Positions 38,079 through 46,968 of a DNA stretch of 64,000 bases are shown in pieces. Made by a program: the position numbers and the translations under genes. The notes below the pieces were generated by a model that did not search any database, was not told the origin of the DNA, and was given only the letters and a program-made list of their open reading frames with translations. This stretch comes from Marinobacter gudaonensis (lineage in GTDB: Bacteria > Pseudomonadota > Gammaproteobacteria > Pseudomonadales > Oleiphilaceae): contig NZ_FOYV01000001.1 in the NCBI RefSeq assembly GCF_900115175.1, positions 496,001 to 560,000 on the forward strand, in the 5' to 3' direction. Each line of letters begins with the position of its first letter. The stretch's first letter is position 1.

Positions 38079-38564
38079 ATGAGCGATACCCTTGATACTC
38101 TTGAAAATCTCACCTACGAGGAACTCAATGAAGGCGACACCGCCACCTTTACACGCACCCTCACAGAAGACGAGCTGGTGCTGTTTGCGGCGGTTTCCGG
38201 GGACGTAAATCCGGTGCATCTGGACCCGGAATTCGCGGCCGGGTCCATGTTCAAGGAACGTATTGCCCACGGCATGTGGAGCGGTTCGCTGATATCCGCG
38301 GCACTGGCCACGGTGATGCCTGGCCCGGGCACCATTTACCTGGAACAGAACCTGGCGTTCAAGCGGCCGGTAAAGCTGGATGACACCCTGACGGTGAACC
38401 TCAAAGTGCTGAGCAAGGAGCCAAAGAATCGCGTGATAGTGCACTGCGATGTGCGCAACCAGAATGACCAGCAAGTGGTGATTGGCGAGGCCAAGGTCAT
38501 CGCGCCGACCACGAAAGTGTCCCTGCACAAACCTCAACTACCGAAGATCACTATCGACCGCTGA
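38079..38564 (+). CDS. MaoC/PhaJ-type (R)-specific enoyl-CoA hydratase
   Basis: 161 residues with a single hotdog fold. The hydratase-2 motif is present as SGDVNPVHLDPEFA, with catalytic Asp and His, then HGMWSGSLISAAL. It would hydrate enoyl-CoA to (R)-3-hydroxyacyl-CoA, linking beta-oxidation to polyester or fatty acid synthesis. The ATG at 38079 follows GGAG by 6 bp. Divergent from fadD, which fits a shared lipid role. The same domain also occurs fused to phosphate acetyltransferases, but here it stands alone. Confidence 0.88.
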   Translation: MSDTLDTLENLTYEELNEGDTATFTRTLTEDELVLFAAVSGDVNPVHLDPEFAAGSMFKERIAHGMWSGSLISAALATVMPGPGTIYLEQNLAFKRPVKLDDTLTVNLKVLSKEPKNRVIVHCDVRNQNDQQVVIGEAKVIAPTTKVSLHKPQLPKITIDR

Positions 38565-38626
38565 TCTTCTGCACCGCCGGGAAAGGGTGGCGACACCCTG
38601 CCCCGACCTGCTATCTCAGTAGCTCT

Positions 38627-39616
38627 TCAGCCGGGCAGGAAATCAATCGGGAACCGCACCTTCCGGGCCTCGACATTGTCGGCGCCAAAATTGAACAGCC
38701 GTACGCGCATGGCGATCCGCTGCTCAAGTGTGGGATGTTCCAGTTCCGAGCTCACCACCTCACAGGCAGAAACCGAGCCGTCGGGCTCGATAACAAGCTC
38801 CAGCAGAACCTTGCCCTCCAGCGTTGGATCCTGCCGCAGCTCCCGCCGGTACAGGGAATAAAGTGCGGTTTTCTGGGCATCGAACACCTTTCGGATGTTG
38901 CTCATGGCCCGCTCGCCGGTCGAGGGCCTGGCAGAGCCAGGGCTAGCCGCCACCTCCCGGGGCGCCGCCTCTTCCGCAACCTTTACGCTCTTCACCTGAT
39001 GGTCCGCCACCGCTACCGAGGCGTCTTCCATTGCCTGATCGGCAACGCCGCCACTGCCAGCAAGGACCGACGACTGCTCCGGCGCCAGTTCGGCCTCCGT
39101 CGCCGCCGTCCCGGTGTTGGCGGTAAAGGTCTTTCCGGATGTCGGTTCTGGTGCGCGCATGGAGGCCAGCCGGTCTTTCATTGCGAGCAAGCCCGATCTG
39201 GACGCCTTTTCCCGGGCCTGCTCGACCGTCTGGGCGGGTTCGCCCCCCGGCGGTGTTGCATCGGGCACTGGTTCCGGCTCAGGCGCAGGATCCGGTTTCT
39301 GCTCGGCCACTTTCGGCTCCGGCTCCACGGGTTCCGGCGGCTGCACAGGCTCAGGCTCTGGTTCCGGTTCGGGCTGCGCCGGTTCGGGGGGAGAGACGGG
39401 CCGGGGCGCCTCCACAAGCCGGGCCAATCGCGGCGGAATCTGCTCAACCTCGCTCCGGTCCCGCTCCGGCAATTGGAGAGAGGGGATCAGAAACGCGGGG
39501 GGCAGGAACAGCGCCACCATAACCACAAGGATGACGGCGAACCGCCGGTTTTCGCCGGCTTCCCGACTCCAGGGCAGCAGGCTGTGGACCTCCGGAGACG
39601 ACCGTTGATCAGCCAT
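38627..39616 (-). CDS. TonB-like protein with AgmX/PglI-type C-terminal domain
   Basis: 329 residues. One transmembrane helix at about 27-47 (RFAVILVVMVALFLPPAFLI), then a long Pro/Glu-rich stretch (about 75-130) suited to spanning the periplasm. The C-terminal 90 residues (KVFDAQKTALYSLYRRELRQ, GKVLLELVIEPDGSVSACEV) match the TonB-like domain named after AgmX/PglI of Myxococcus. It is the last gene of a nine-gene operon, overlapping exbD by 8 bp. It probably transmits force or conformational change from the adjacent proton channel to outer-envelope partners. The ATG at 39616 has GGAGGGA 7 bp upstream. Confidence 0.87.
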   Translation of the reverse strand: MADQRSSPEVHSLLPWSREAGENRRFAVILVVMVALFLPPAFLIPSLQLPERDRSEVEQIPPRLARLVEAPRPVSPPEPAQPEPEPEPEPVQPPEPVEPEPKVAEQKPDPAPEPEPVPDATPPGGEPAQTVEQAREKASRSGLLAMKDRLASMRAPEPTSGKTFTANTGTAATEAELAPEQSSVLAGSGGVADQAMEDASVAVADHQVKSVKVAEEAAPREVAASPGSARPSTGERAMSNIRKVFDAQKTALYSLYRRELRQDPTLEGKVLLELVIEPDGSVSACEVVSSELEHPTLEQRIAMRVRLFNFGADNVEARKVRFPIDFLPG

Positions 39617-40124
39617 TGTGAGGTCCCTCCTTCGGGCCCTCGGCCACGTCCACGGATTCAACCGCCAACCTGACCTGCCGGTACTGCTCATCCACACAGG
39701 TTTGCATAACCTTCCGCAACAGCCGGTAATCGGTGTCACGGCCCGCCATGATGGTCACCGCCAGACCTTCCTCTGGAACTTCAGCCCAGCGCGCGCGCCG
39801 CCAAGCAAGCTCTTCAGACAGGCCAGAGATGTGCGTGTCTCCGGTTTCAATGCCCTCCAGGCGGGCGACTTCCTTGCCCTGAACCAGAATCGATTCCCCG
39901 GTTACCCGCACCGTGAGGTTCTCCACCGCTTCCTGCCGTGCTGTGGATTCGGGCAACGGCACGTCTGCGGTATTCTGCAGGACCTTTACATCGGAGGAGT
40001 TCACCATGAGGAAGAAGACCAGGATGGTGAAGATGTCCATCAGTGACACCAGGTTCAGGCCGCCGGGCTTGTGCATTCGGCTGTAATGGCGCTGAATACG
40101 ACGTGCCTTCCGGGAGGTTTTCAT
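39609..40124 (-). CDS. ExbD/TolR-family protein 1
   Basis: 171 residues with one transmembrane helix, VSLMDIFTILVFFLMVNSS (about 24-43), which carries the conserved aspartate (LMDIF) that takes up protons in ExbD/TolR/MotB-like stators. The rest is periplasmic. A second ExbD-type gene precedes it with an ATGA overlap. Two different TolR-like partners for one TolQ is the arrangement of Myxococcus AglR-AglQ-AglS and differs from the usual single ExbD. Confidence 0.9.
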   Translation of the reverse strand: MKTSRKARRIQRHYSRMHKPGGLNLVSLMDIFTILVFFLMVNSSDVKVLQNTADVPLPESTARQEAVENLTVRVTGESILVQGKEVARLEGIETGDTHISGLSEELAWRRARWAEVPEEGLAVTIMAGRDTDYRLLRKVMQTCVDEQYRQVRLAVESVDVAEGPKEGPHNG

Positions 40125-40651
40125 GCCCCCTCCCCGCTTGCCGCTTTGTTGTTCGTGGCCAACCGCCGATCATCAGCGGCATCCATCAGCGAGACATCCG
40201 GAAACAGCTCCCCCTCCACCACGCTGGCAGCCACAACCGCCGGATACGAGCGGACCGTGTCCATGGCAGTCACCAGGGTCTGGTAATCCACATCCGGGCC
40301 TACCTCAAGAATCACATCGGTCTTTTCCGGTACCCGGGCCTTAATCTGACGGAGCACCTCGCGCAACCCCGTAAAGTCCTGCCCGCTGCTATGCGCAGGC
40401 AGCACCCGGATAAGCCCGCGACGACTGTCCGCCACCTCCATGCCCTCGGGGATCAGCGTCACCACCAGCCTCAACTCCTCGGCCGGAGGCGCTTCACCCG
40501 CCGGCAGCCCCGGGAAATTCAGCTCGATCATTCGTACCTGGCTGAACACCATCCCCAGCAACAACACGGGCACCAGCACAATCATCAGATTGAGGAAGGC
40601 AGTGATGTCGAGCTCCGGCGCAACGTTGGTCCTGCGATGTCGACGTCTCAT
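40121..40651 (-). CDS. ExbD/TolR-family protein 2
   Basis: 176 residues. The N-terminal helix PELDITAFLNLMIVLVPVLL (about 12-35) includes the proton-channel aspartate in LDIT. A periplasmic domain follows. It is only distantly related to the next ExbD-like protein, so the pair is not a recent duplication. It starts 9 bp after the TolQ-like gene, and its stop overlaps the next start. Confidence 0.9.
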   Translation of the reverse strand: MRRRHRRTNVAPELDITAFLNLMIVLVPVLLLGMVFSQVRMIELNFPGLPAGEAPPAEELRLVVTLIPEGMEVADSRRGLIRVLPAHSSGQDFTGLREVLRQIKARVPEKTDVILEVGPDVDYQTLVTAMDTVRSYPAVVAASVVEGELFPDVSLMDAADDRRLATNNKAASGEGA

Positions 40652-40660
40652 GACCTTTCC

Positions 40661-41308
40661 TCAGGCGGCCGAATGCCGCGTGCCCGGCTCGGAGATCAGA
40701 TTCAGAAGCTTTACTCCAGCCATCTCGAAACTGTCGACAATCTCGTTGGTACGGGTTTGCAGTATGGCGTGGAACATCAACAGCGGGATCGCCGACATCA
40801 ATCCGAAGGCCGTCGTGTTCATGGCCACGGAAATGCTCTCCGACAGGAGGCTGGCCTTCTGGGAGGGGTCGGCGGCGGCCACGGCAGTAAACGCGGAAAT
40901 CAGGCCAATGATCGTGCCCAGCAGACCCAGAAGTGTGGCAATGTTGGCCAGCGTCGCCAGGTATTGGGTGCGCTTCTCCAGGCGGGGCAGCACCTCCATC
41001 AGCCCCTCTTCCATGGCGTATTCAATCTCTTCCCGACGGCTGTTATTCAGCAGCCGTCCGATGCCCGCGCCCATGATCGAGGCAATCGCACTGTTGGAGT
41101 TGCTGGCCAGCTTCATCGCCCGCGGGTAATCCCGCTTCTGCAACAGCGGAAGGATGCCTTTCTCAAAAGCCGTGCGATTCCGCCGGCGCACGGCCGACAG
41201 GTAGAAAAACCGCTCCAGCGTGATGGCAAGGCCCAGCGCCAGGACCACGGCGATGGGATACATGAAGGGACCGCCTTCCTGGAAGAAACGTACGATGGTG
41301 TCCAGCAT
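40661..41308 (-). CDS. MotA/TolQ/ExbB proton channel protein
   Basis: 215 residues with three transmembrane helices: near 15-30 (MYPIAVVLALGLAITLERFF), then LATLANIATLLGLLGTIIGL and TAFGLMSAIPLLMFHAIL. The GLLGTIIGLI motif and the conserved threonine in TTAFGLM are signatures of the family. It should form the pentameric channel around the two ExbD-type proteins. In context it is closer to motor channels of the Agl type than to TolQ proper, since tolA, tolB and pal are absent. Confidence 0.92.
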   Translation of the reverse strand: MLDTIVRFFQEGGPFMYPIAVVLALGLAITLERFFYLSAVRRRNRTAFEKGILPLLQKRDYPRAMKLASNSNSAIASIMGAGIGRLLNNSRREEIEYAMEEGLMEVLPRLEKRTQYLATLANIATLLGLLGTIIGLISAFTAVAAADPSQKASLLSESISVAMNTTAFGLMSAIPLLMFHAILQTRTNEIVDSFEMAGVKLLNLISEPGTRHSAA

Positions 41309-41310
41309 TG

Positions 41311-41679
41311 TTATTCTCCTGTGAATGACTGCTCAGTGCCGTCTGGGCCCGAAAACGGGCTCAGAATCAGGGGGTTCAGGTTGTCGCGAAAAACTCTGTG
41401 TCGTTCCAGCGCCAGCGGGTCAACCGGCGCCAGCAGTTCCGGTGCCTGGTCATCAAGTTCGGCACGGGGCCGCTTCGAAAGACTGGGCGCCTGCCAGGGC
41501 AGGATGTAGAGGACCCTGGGCTCGTCCTCTCCAAGGCTGGCCGAAATTCCTTCCACGCTGAGGCGCGAGGTTGATACGCCGGTGGCCTGATCTGCGGCCG
41601 CCACAGGCATCAAAAGCGCGGGCACCATCCAGGCCAGAACCAGGCATGCGGTTGCCTTAACGGATACGCTCACCATCAC
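41311..41679 (-). CDS. Small exported protein in the motor operon
   Basis: 122 residues with a signal peptide (ATACLVLAWMVPALLMPVAA). The mature part is short, proline- and acid-rich and has no motif I recognise; it mentions nothing beyond PRVLYILPWQAPSLSKRPRA as a possible conserved stretch. It is tightly placed between the TPR lipoprotein gene (ATGA overlap) and the TolQ-like gene (2-bp gap), so it is very likely a periplasmic part of the same complex. Confidence 0.75.
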   Translation of the reverse strand: MMVSVSVKATACLVLAWMVPALLMPVAAADQATGVSTSRLSVEGISASLGEDEPRVLYILPWQAPSLSKRPRAELDDQAPELLAPVDPLALERHRVFRDNLNPLILSPFSGPDGTEQSFTGE

Positions 41680-42155
41680 TGGAGCCTCCGTTCCAGATCG
41701 GCAATCCAGCCGGCCACCGATTCGTCATCTTCCGCCGACAGCTCCCGGTATCGGTTGTAATGATGCAGCGCCGTTTCGAGGTCCAGCAGATAGAGCTCCG
41801 AAATCACGGCCAGGTTGTAGTGCAGCTCGGCCACGGAAGGTGAACGGCGGATGCCCTGCCCGAGCAGCTCGGCAGCCTCCGTGAACCGGTTCTGCTCCTT
41901 GAGAAGAAGCGCGAGATTATTGACCACCACTGAATTAGCCGGGTCCAGAGCTACCGCCTTTTGCCAGGCTTCGACAGCAGCGTCCTTCCGGCCCTGATCG
42001 TAAGCTTCGCGGCCCGCCTGGACGTGCACTCCGGCCTCTTCAGGGCTCACCCTGGTGGCCTCTGGCTCCTTTGGGGACTTTCCTGCACAACCGGATAGAA
42101 CAACGACCAGAAGCGTCAGGAACACACGTTTGAAAAACCGGGTTTCAAGCGCCAT
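41676..42155 (-). CDS. TPR-repeat lipoprotein
   Basis: 159 residues. A lipoprotein signal peptide ends in LSGC, with Ala-Gly after the cysteine; no aspartate at +2, which favours the outer membrane. About three TPR units follow (AGREAYDQGRKDAAVEAWQK, NLALLLKEQNRFTEAAELLG, NLAVISELYLLDLETALHHY). The ATG at 42155 has GGAGG 6 bp upstream; the TTG at 42161 would overlap that site. It may correspond in role to a TPR lipoprotein such as GltE of Myxococcus, but this is inference from context. Confidence 0.87.
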   Translation of the reverse strand: MALETRFFKRVFLTLLVVVLSGCAGKSPKEPEATRVSPEEAGVHVQAGREAYDQGRKDAAVEAWQKAVALDPANSVVVNNLALLLKEQNRFTEAAELLGQGIRRSPSVAELHYNLAVISELYLLDLETALHHYNRYRELSAEDDESVAGWIADLERRLQ

Positions 42156-44967
42156 CGCCAACCTCCATGTTCCAGCTCAACCATTTCAGATTCCGTTCGT
42201 AGCGCCCCGGGTGCAGCTCGGCCAGAATGCTCAGACTCCGGCCAATCCAGGGGTCGTATCCGCTGGAGGTTATCCGTTGATGGTTTTGACGATGCAGGGC
42301 TATCGCTTTCTCTTCGAAGGGATAGGCCTCCTCCTCGAGCAGCATCTGATACTGCATGGCCTCCATCTCGTTAAGCTCGGCAGGCACCGACGACGCCATC
42401 AGATCATTGGCGAGGCCGCGGTAGAGCTCCGCGCGCCGAAACAGCGATTCAGAACGCACCTGTTCGCCCCCCAGCGCTTCGGCATCCTGGAACCGCTGAC
42501 GAGCGGTTTCCAGCGCCTCCTGTTTGCGAGCGAGTGACTGTTCAAGCGGGTGGTCGAGCCCTATGCGGGTGAAGGCTGCTGCCGCCCGAGCGCCGAGTAC
42601 CAGAGAGGCCCGGGCGGCCCATTCCAGCGAGGCATCGCTGTGCCAGGGGCTGTCCAGTTCGGCAGCTACGAGCGCCTCACGCCAGTAATCGGCGTCTTCA
42701 GTGGATTCCATCAACTGGTAACGCAACGTCTGCAATTGCTGGTGTTGCTGGCCATCGCCGGGTGACGGATTGGCGGCGAGATAATCCCGATAGAGCTGGT
42801 TACGCTCAACAAGATTGCCTGCCCGATCCAGGAGTTCAGCGGCACGAAGCCTGTACGACCAGGGGTCTGCCTGGTTCGCCGATGCCTGCAATAACTCGGA
42901 AGCCGCACGGGTGTAGTCGCCCGACTCGGTCCAGGCAAGCACCAGCTTTTCACTGATACCCTCGGCCAGCCCATGGTTCGGGAACGCCTTGCGAAACTCC
43001 TCAAGGTTTGCCACCGCCGGGCCCCAGGCAGCGGCCTTGAGCAGGGTGTTGGCCGCGTCGTAACGAGCCTTGATGGCAATCTCGGAACCGGGAAGGATCG
43101 GCGCCACGCGCTCGAAATGCCGAACGGCCTCGTCTACCCTGCCCGCCGCGGCGGCCTGCTCGCCCTGACGATAGACAACCGTTGCCAGTTGCTGACGGAG
43201 CTCTTCCGTCTGCCCCGATACCCTTGCAGACACACCTTCGCTCTCTGCAAGCTTCAGGGCCTGGTTCCAGGCCCGTTCAGCAAGACCGTACTCCCCGTTC
43301 TGCTGCCGGATGCGGGCGGTCACCTGCCAGGCGGCAAACCGCTCGTCGCTGGAGGCACCGGAACTTCCGATTACCCGGGCGCTGTAATCCAGGGCCAGAG
43401 TTTGATCTCCCACAGACAGCCAGCGCGCCGCAAGATCCGCCATCAGGCTGATGCCGCGCGGGTCCCCGGGAAACCTGGAGAGGAAGCGGTCTGCTTCTCC
43501 AGTGAGGTCCGATAACCCCGGAGCAAAGGCCTCATCGGTCTTTCGACCGTCAACACCATCTCGAAGCAAAACGATGCCCGCCCAGCCTGCGTCGGCGGCC
43601 TCGGCAAAGCCGGTTTGCTCATAGGCCGCCTGACGGAAATCGGTCAGCGCCAACGGGTACTGTCCTGCCTGGAGGCGCGCATCGCCTGCCAGTCTCAGAA
43701 CCTCACCCGCATGGTTGACTCGCTCCGCGAGGCCTTCATAGAAGCCGGCGGCCGTTCGGAACGCGTCCCTCGCCAGTTCGTCCTGTTCCTCTTTCAGGAA
43801 CCTGCTGCCTCGTGCGTACGCATGATCGGCCAGTTCGCGGCTGAATTCCTGCCAACGGGCTTGATGCTCGGCCCCAAGGGCAGAATAGGCCTCAAGCGGA
43901 CGGTATTGCGCAACGAACTCAGCGCGGGCTCGCCGGGCCTGGTCGGGGTCGCCTGCAGCGCGCCATACCTCAACCAGCTGCAACCGGAAGGCCGGCTCCG
44001 ATGGATGTTCAGGCGCCCAATCGAAAAAAGCCTCGTGAGTTTCAACGCTTGCAAGGGTTTCACCTCGTACCGCGTAATAATCCGCCAGCCGGTCGAACAG
44101 GAGATGTTCCCAGGCGGGGTGCCCGGCTCCCTCGAGCCAAGTGACCAGCGATTCCGGCCCCTGCTTGCGGCTTGCCATCAACGCCAGTACGCGGAAGGTA
44201 TCGTCAATCGTATCGACATTGGATTCAGCAACGGTCGAGAGACTGGCCGAATCTGGCAGGAATTCGTCAAGCACCGTTACAAAGGTTCCGGCGGCACGAT
44301 TCCAGGCAGCGGAACCCTGCTTGAACTGGCTCCAGCCGAGCATATACCGGGCCTTGGTGCCCAACTCACCCGCCTGGCTGGATTCCAGCAGCTGGCGATA
44401 ACCCGTCTCGGCCCGGGCATAGTCACCGGCGGCAAAGGCGTGCTCTGCCAGTCGGAACCGGGCCTCCGATACCAGCGGGGAGCCAGGATACAACCCCACC
44501 AACTGCTCTAACCGCTGAATCGAGGCCTCCGGCTGACCGGTCAAGGCGTGGGCCTTGGCCATCTGGTACAACAGCTCATCCAGGCGACCGGCGTAGGCGC
44601 CCCGCTCCAGAATGGCTTCATAACTGTCGATGGCCTGTCGGTAGGCCTGTTCTTCCTCCGCCGGTGAAAAACCCACGTCCTCACCGGAACGATCCCGGAT
44701 ATTACCCAGCCGGTTCAGGGCATCAATCCGGACCTCCGGCTCATCCGATGACTGGAACAGGCGCTGGTAGCGCCGGGCAACCTCTGCCGGCGAAATAGCC
44801 GGAAGCGGTCGGCTTTCGAAAGGCAGGAATACCGGCCGCATATCCCCGAGGGTATCGCCTTCACCTCCAAGCTCCACCCGGAATGACTCCTGGGCAGCTG
44901 TCGCCCCTGTGACGAGGACCAATCCCATGAAAGCAGCAAATGGCAGGTTCCGGGGCCACGCACTCAT
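42145..44967 (-). CDS. Large periplasmic TPR-repeat protein
   Basis: 940 residues. A signal peptide (LPFAAFMGLVLVTGATAAQE) is followed by helical repeats over nearly the whole length, with many TPR-like units such as AEHAFAAGDYARAETGYRQL and YRQGEQAAAAGRVDEAVRHF. No enzyme motif is visible. Large periplasmic TPR proteins are a feature of the Glt machinery (GltD, GltI), so it may act as a scaffold between inner-membrane motor and cell surface. It overlaps its upstream neighbour as ATGA and the lipoprotein gene by 11 bp. Confidence 0.85.
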   Translation of the reverse strand: MSAWPRNLPFAAFMGLVLVTGATAAQESFRVELGGEGDTLGDMRPVFLPFESRPLPAISPAEVARRYQRLFQSSDEPEVRIDALNRLGNIRDRSGEDVGFSPAEEEQAYRQAIDSYEAILERGAYAGRLDELLYQMAKAHALTGQPEASIQRLEQLVGLYPGSPLVSEARFRLAEHAFAAGDYARAETGYRQLLESSQAGELGTKARYMLGWSQFKQGSAAWNRAAGTFVTVLDEFLPDSASLSTVAESNVDTIDDTFRVLALMASRKQGPESLVTWLEGAGHPAWEHLLFDRLADYYAVRGETLASVETHEAFFDWAPEHPSEPAFRLQLVEVWRAAGDPDQARRARAEFVAQYRPLEAYSALGAEHQARWQEFSRELADHAYARGSRFLKEEQDELARDAFRTAAGFYEGLAERVNHAGEVLRLAGDARLQAGQYPLALTDFRQAAYEQTGFAEAADAGWAGIVLLRDGVDGRKTDEAFAPGLSDLTGEADRFLSRFPGDPRGISLMADLAARWLSVGDQTLALDYSARVIGSSGASSDERFAAWQVTARIRQQNGEYGLAERAWNQALKLAESEGVSARVSGQTEELRQQLATVVYRQGEQAAAAGRVDEAVRHFERVAPILPGSEIAIKARYDAANTLLKAAAWGPAVANLEEFRKAFPNHGLAEGISEKLVLAWTESGDYTRAASELLQASANQADPWSYRLRAAELLDRAGNLVERNQLYRDYLAANPSPGDGQQHQQLQTLRYQLMESTEDADYWREALVAAELDSPWHSDASLEWAARASLVLGARAAAAFTRIGLDHPLEQSLARKQEALETARQRFQDAEALGGEQVRSESLFRRAELYRGLANDLMASSVPAELNEMEAMQYQMLLEEEAYPFEEKAIALHRQNHQRITSSGYDPWIGRSLSILAELHPGRYERNLKWLSWNMEVGDGA

Positions 44968-46385
44968 TGGCTGTTCTCCCCGAGATTCTGCAAGGCAAGG
45001 TATTCGTAGAGATGCGCAATCTGCTGTTCGGTTTTGTCCAGGGCGTAGGTCAATCTCTGGTCCTGCTGCCGGACAAACGCCAGAGCCAGTTCGTCGAGGG
45101 CCTCGGCGGACTTCCCGGAGAGTTCGCGCACGGCGGACAACAACCGCTCGTTCCGCCGCTGGAGTGCCCTCGCCTGTTCAGCGAGAGACTCAAGCACAGC
45201 CGGCCGGATGGTTGCCCGCTGATCCAGAAGGTCAAGGCGGCTTCGGGCATCGGCAATGGTGGTCTTGAGTTCCCGCAGGCGGAGGGCCTGTTCCTTGCCC
45301 GCGCCAGCAGAGAAACGTTCTATCCGCTCCAGAAGCGCCTCTCCCTCCCGGATCAAGCGTCTGATGCCATCACCGCCATCCCCGATTGACCCCGAGGACA
45401 CATCCCTCAACGCGGTCTCGAGAGCTTTCTGAAAGACGTCGAGGTCACGACCAAACCCCTCAAGCTGCCCTCTGAGTGCCTCCAGCTCCGCAACCCGACC
45501 GGCGGCGTGCTGCGCGTCCGGCTGCTTCATGAACGCCAGCAGGTAAGCCATCCTGGGCTGGGTCAGTGTGCGGCTGTCGGCAAGAAACCAGTCCACGCCG
45601 GTATCACGGGCGTCAAGAATCAAGGTTTTGTAGGCGCCGTCCCGCCCGATCTTCTCCGACAGCTTTCGCAAAGTCACCCGCTCACTCTCAAAAGCCGCGT
45701 TGGCGGCCAGGTAAGCTTCCCCGGATTGGCCAAGATAGCCGGAGAGATCGTAACCCCGCCCCATACCGATCCAGGCATCGGCCACCCCCGGATAGGCCAG
45801 AGGGTATTTGCGGGCCCTGTGCCAGCTTTGCATGGCCGCCCGATGATTGCCTTTTTCGGCCAGGGCGAGGCCATGGAGGTAGAGCGCGCGGGGTGTGCTG
45901 AAACTGTCGAGGTCTACCTTTTCAAGAAACCCGATGGCCTTGTCGAATTCCCCATGCTGGTAGGCAAGGTAGCCGGCGCGAACCAGCAGGTTATTGCGCA
46001 GCTTCGCCCGGCGCTCGGCTACCGGATCGCCCTCCGCCATGGCCAGGGCAACTCTCAGGGCCACCAGAGCGCGAGCGGGATTGAGGTCAGTGCTCGCGTA
46101 GTCGGTGGCCAGGTTCAGGTATCCGAGGGCGGACCAGTACCCTTCTTTCATACCGGCCAGAATGCGGCCCGCGTCATCCGTTCTGCCTTGAGCGCGGGCC
46201 GATTCGGCCTTTCGATAGAGCGCCTGCTGCCGGGCGTCTCCAAGGTGTATACCCGCACCCTCGGCTGCCCGGAAGGACACCAGCCCGGTACGGATCTCCT
46301 CCGGCAGGGGCGAGGCCGCACCAGCGCTGGTACTACCCAGCCCGACAACGGCTACCAGCAGAAGCGCACGCAGACGCAGACCCAT
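44964..46385 (-). CDS. Periplasmic helical-repeat protein of the motor operon
   Basis: 473 residues with a signal peptide (LRALLLVAVVGLGSTSAGAA). The first half looks like degenerate TPR (SARAQGRTDDAGRILAGMKE, YQHGEFDKAIGFLEKVDLDS). The second half is probably long coiled coil (about 300-460). It ends in IAHLYEYLALQNLGENSQ. No catalytic motif. It starts 6 bp after the preceding gene and overlaps the next by 4 bp. A structural role in the same envelope-spanning complex is likely. Confidence 0.82.
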   Translation of the reverse strand: MGLRLRALLLVAVVGLGSTSAGAASPLPEEIRTGLVSFRAAEGAGIHLGDARQQALYRKAESARAQGRTDDAGRILAGMKEGYWSALGYLNLATDYASTDLNPARALVALRVALAMAEGDPVAERRAKLRNNLLVRAGYLAYQHGEFDKAIGFLEKVDLDSFSTPRALYLHGLALAEKGNHRAAMQSWHRARKYPLAYPGVADAWIGMGRGYDLSGYLGQSGEAYLAANAAFESERVTLRKLSEKIGRDGAYKTLILDARDTGVDWFLADSRTLTQPRMAYLLAFMKQPDAQHAAGRVAELEALRGQLEGFGRDLDVFQKALETALRDVSSGSIGDGGDGIRRLIREGEALLERIERFSAGAGKEQALRLRELKTTIADARSRLDLLDQRATIRPAVLESLAEQARALQRRNERLLSAVRELSGKSAEALDELALAFVRQQDQRLTYALDKTEQQIAHLYEYLALQNLGENSQ

Positions 46386-46391
46386 GCCGGC

Positions 46392-46940
46392 TTACTCCCA
46401 CTCCCGGAATGCCACTCTGGGCTCATAGTCCGGGGCGCGAGCTTCGAGGCTCATCTGGAGTCTGAGCACACCCGGGCGCTTGCGAAAGCGATGACTTGCC
46501 TCACGACGGACGAAATCCTCATCGGCAGAGCGCGCGGTAATCACCGTTGTCAATTCATGCTCGCCATTTTCCAGGTTGCCGATGAACAACTGTTGAACAC
46601 CACCCTGCTCCAGCGAGGCCCGTTCGCGGTCTGTGTAGTAATGGGCGGCCACGGGCTGGTCATTAACGAACAGTTCCACCGAATCGAGGTTCAGGGCGTC
46701 GCGGCTCTGGAGTGTCAGGAAAACTGCCAGTCGGGTATTGGGTGGGTGTAACAGCTTCTGTTCAAGCGCCAACACCTCTGTGGCGTGCTTCGCCACGTGT
46801 GTGTTCAGCTCCGCGATCTGTTCATCGAGCGTCGACGCCGCATCGACCGGTACCGTCATTCCGGCGATGATCAAGGTGGTCAGCATGGCTGAAACCCACC
46901 CGTGTATCCGGCGTTGTTGTGGTTGTTTTGAGCCGAACAT
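46392..46940 (-). CDS. Exported coiled-coil/beta protein, first gene of the motor operon
   Basis: 182 residues. A signal sequence (HGWVSAMLTTLIIAGMTVPV) leads to a short coiled coil (DEQIAELNTHVAKHATEVLA) and a beta-rich domain (SVELFVNDQPVAAHYYTDRE, NGEHELTTVITARS) that looks like an immunoglobulin- or PEGA-like fold. The ATG at 46940 has AGGAGG 5 bp upstream. It heads the nine-gene minus-strand operon. Four phased GTTAC repeats lie 29-82 bp upstream. Confidence 0.8.
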   Translation of the reverse strand: MFGSKQPQQRRIHGWVSAMLTTLIIAGMTVPVDAASTLDEQIAELNTHVAKHATEVLALEQKLLHPPNTRLAVFLTLQSRDALNLDSVELFVNDQPVAAHYYTDRERASLEQGGVQQLFIGNLENGEHELTTVITARSADEDFVRREASHRFRKRPGVLRLQMSLEARAPDYEPRVAFREWE

Positions 46941-46968
46941 AAGCCTCCTGCCTACTCCGTCGTGCCTT

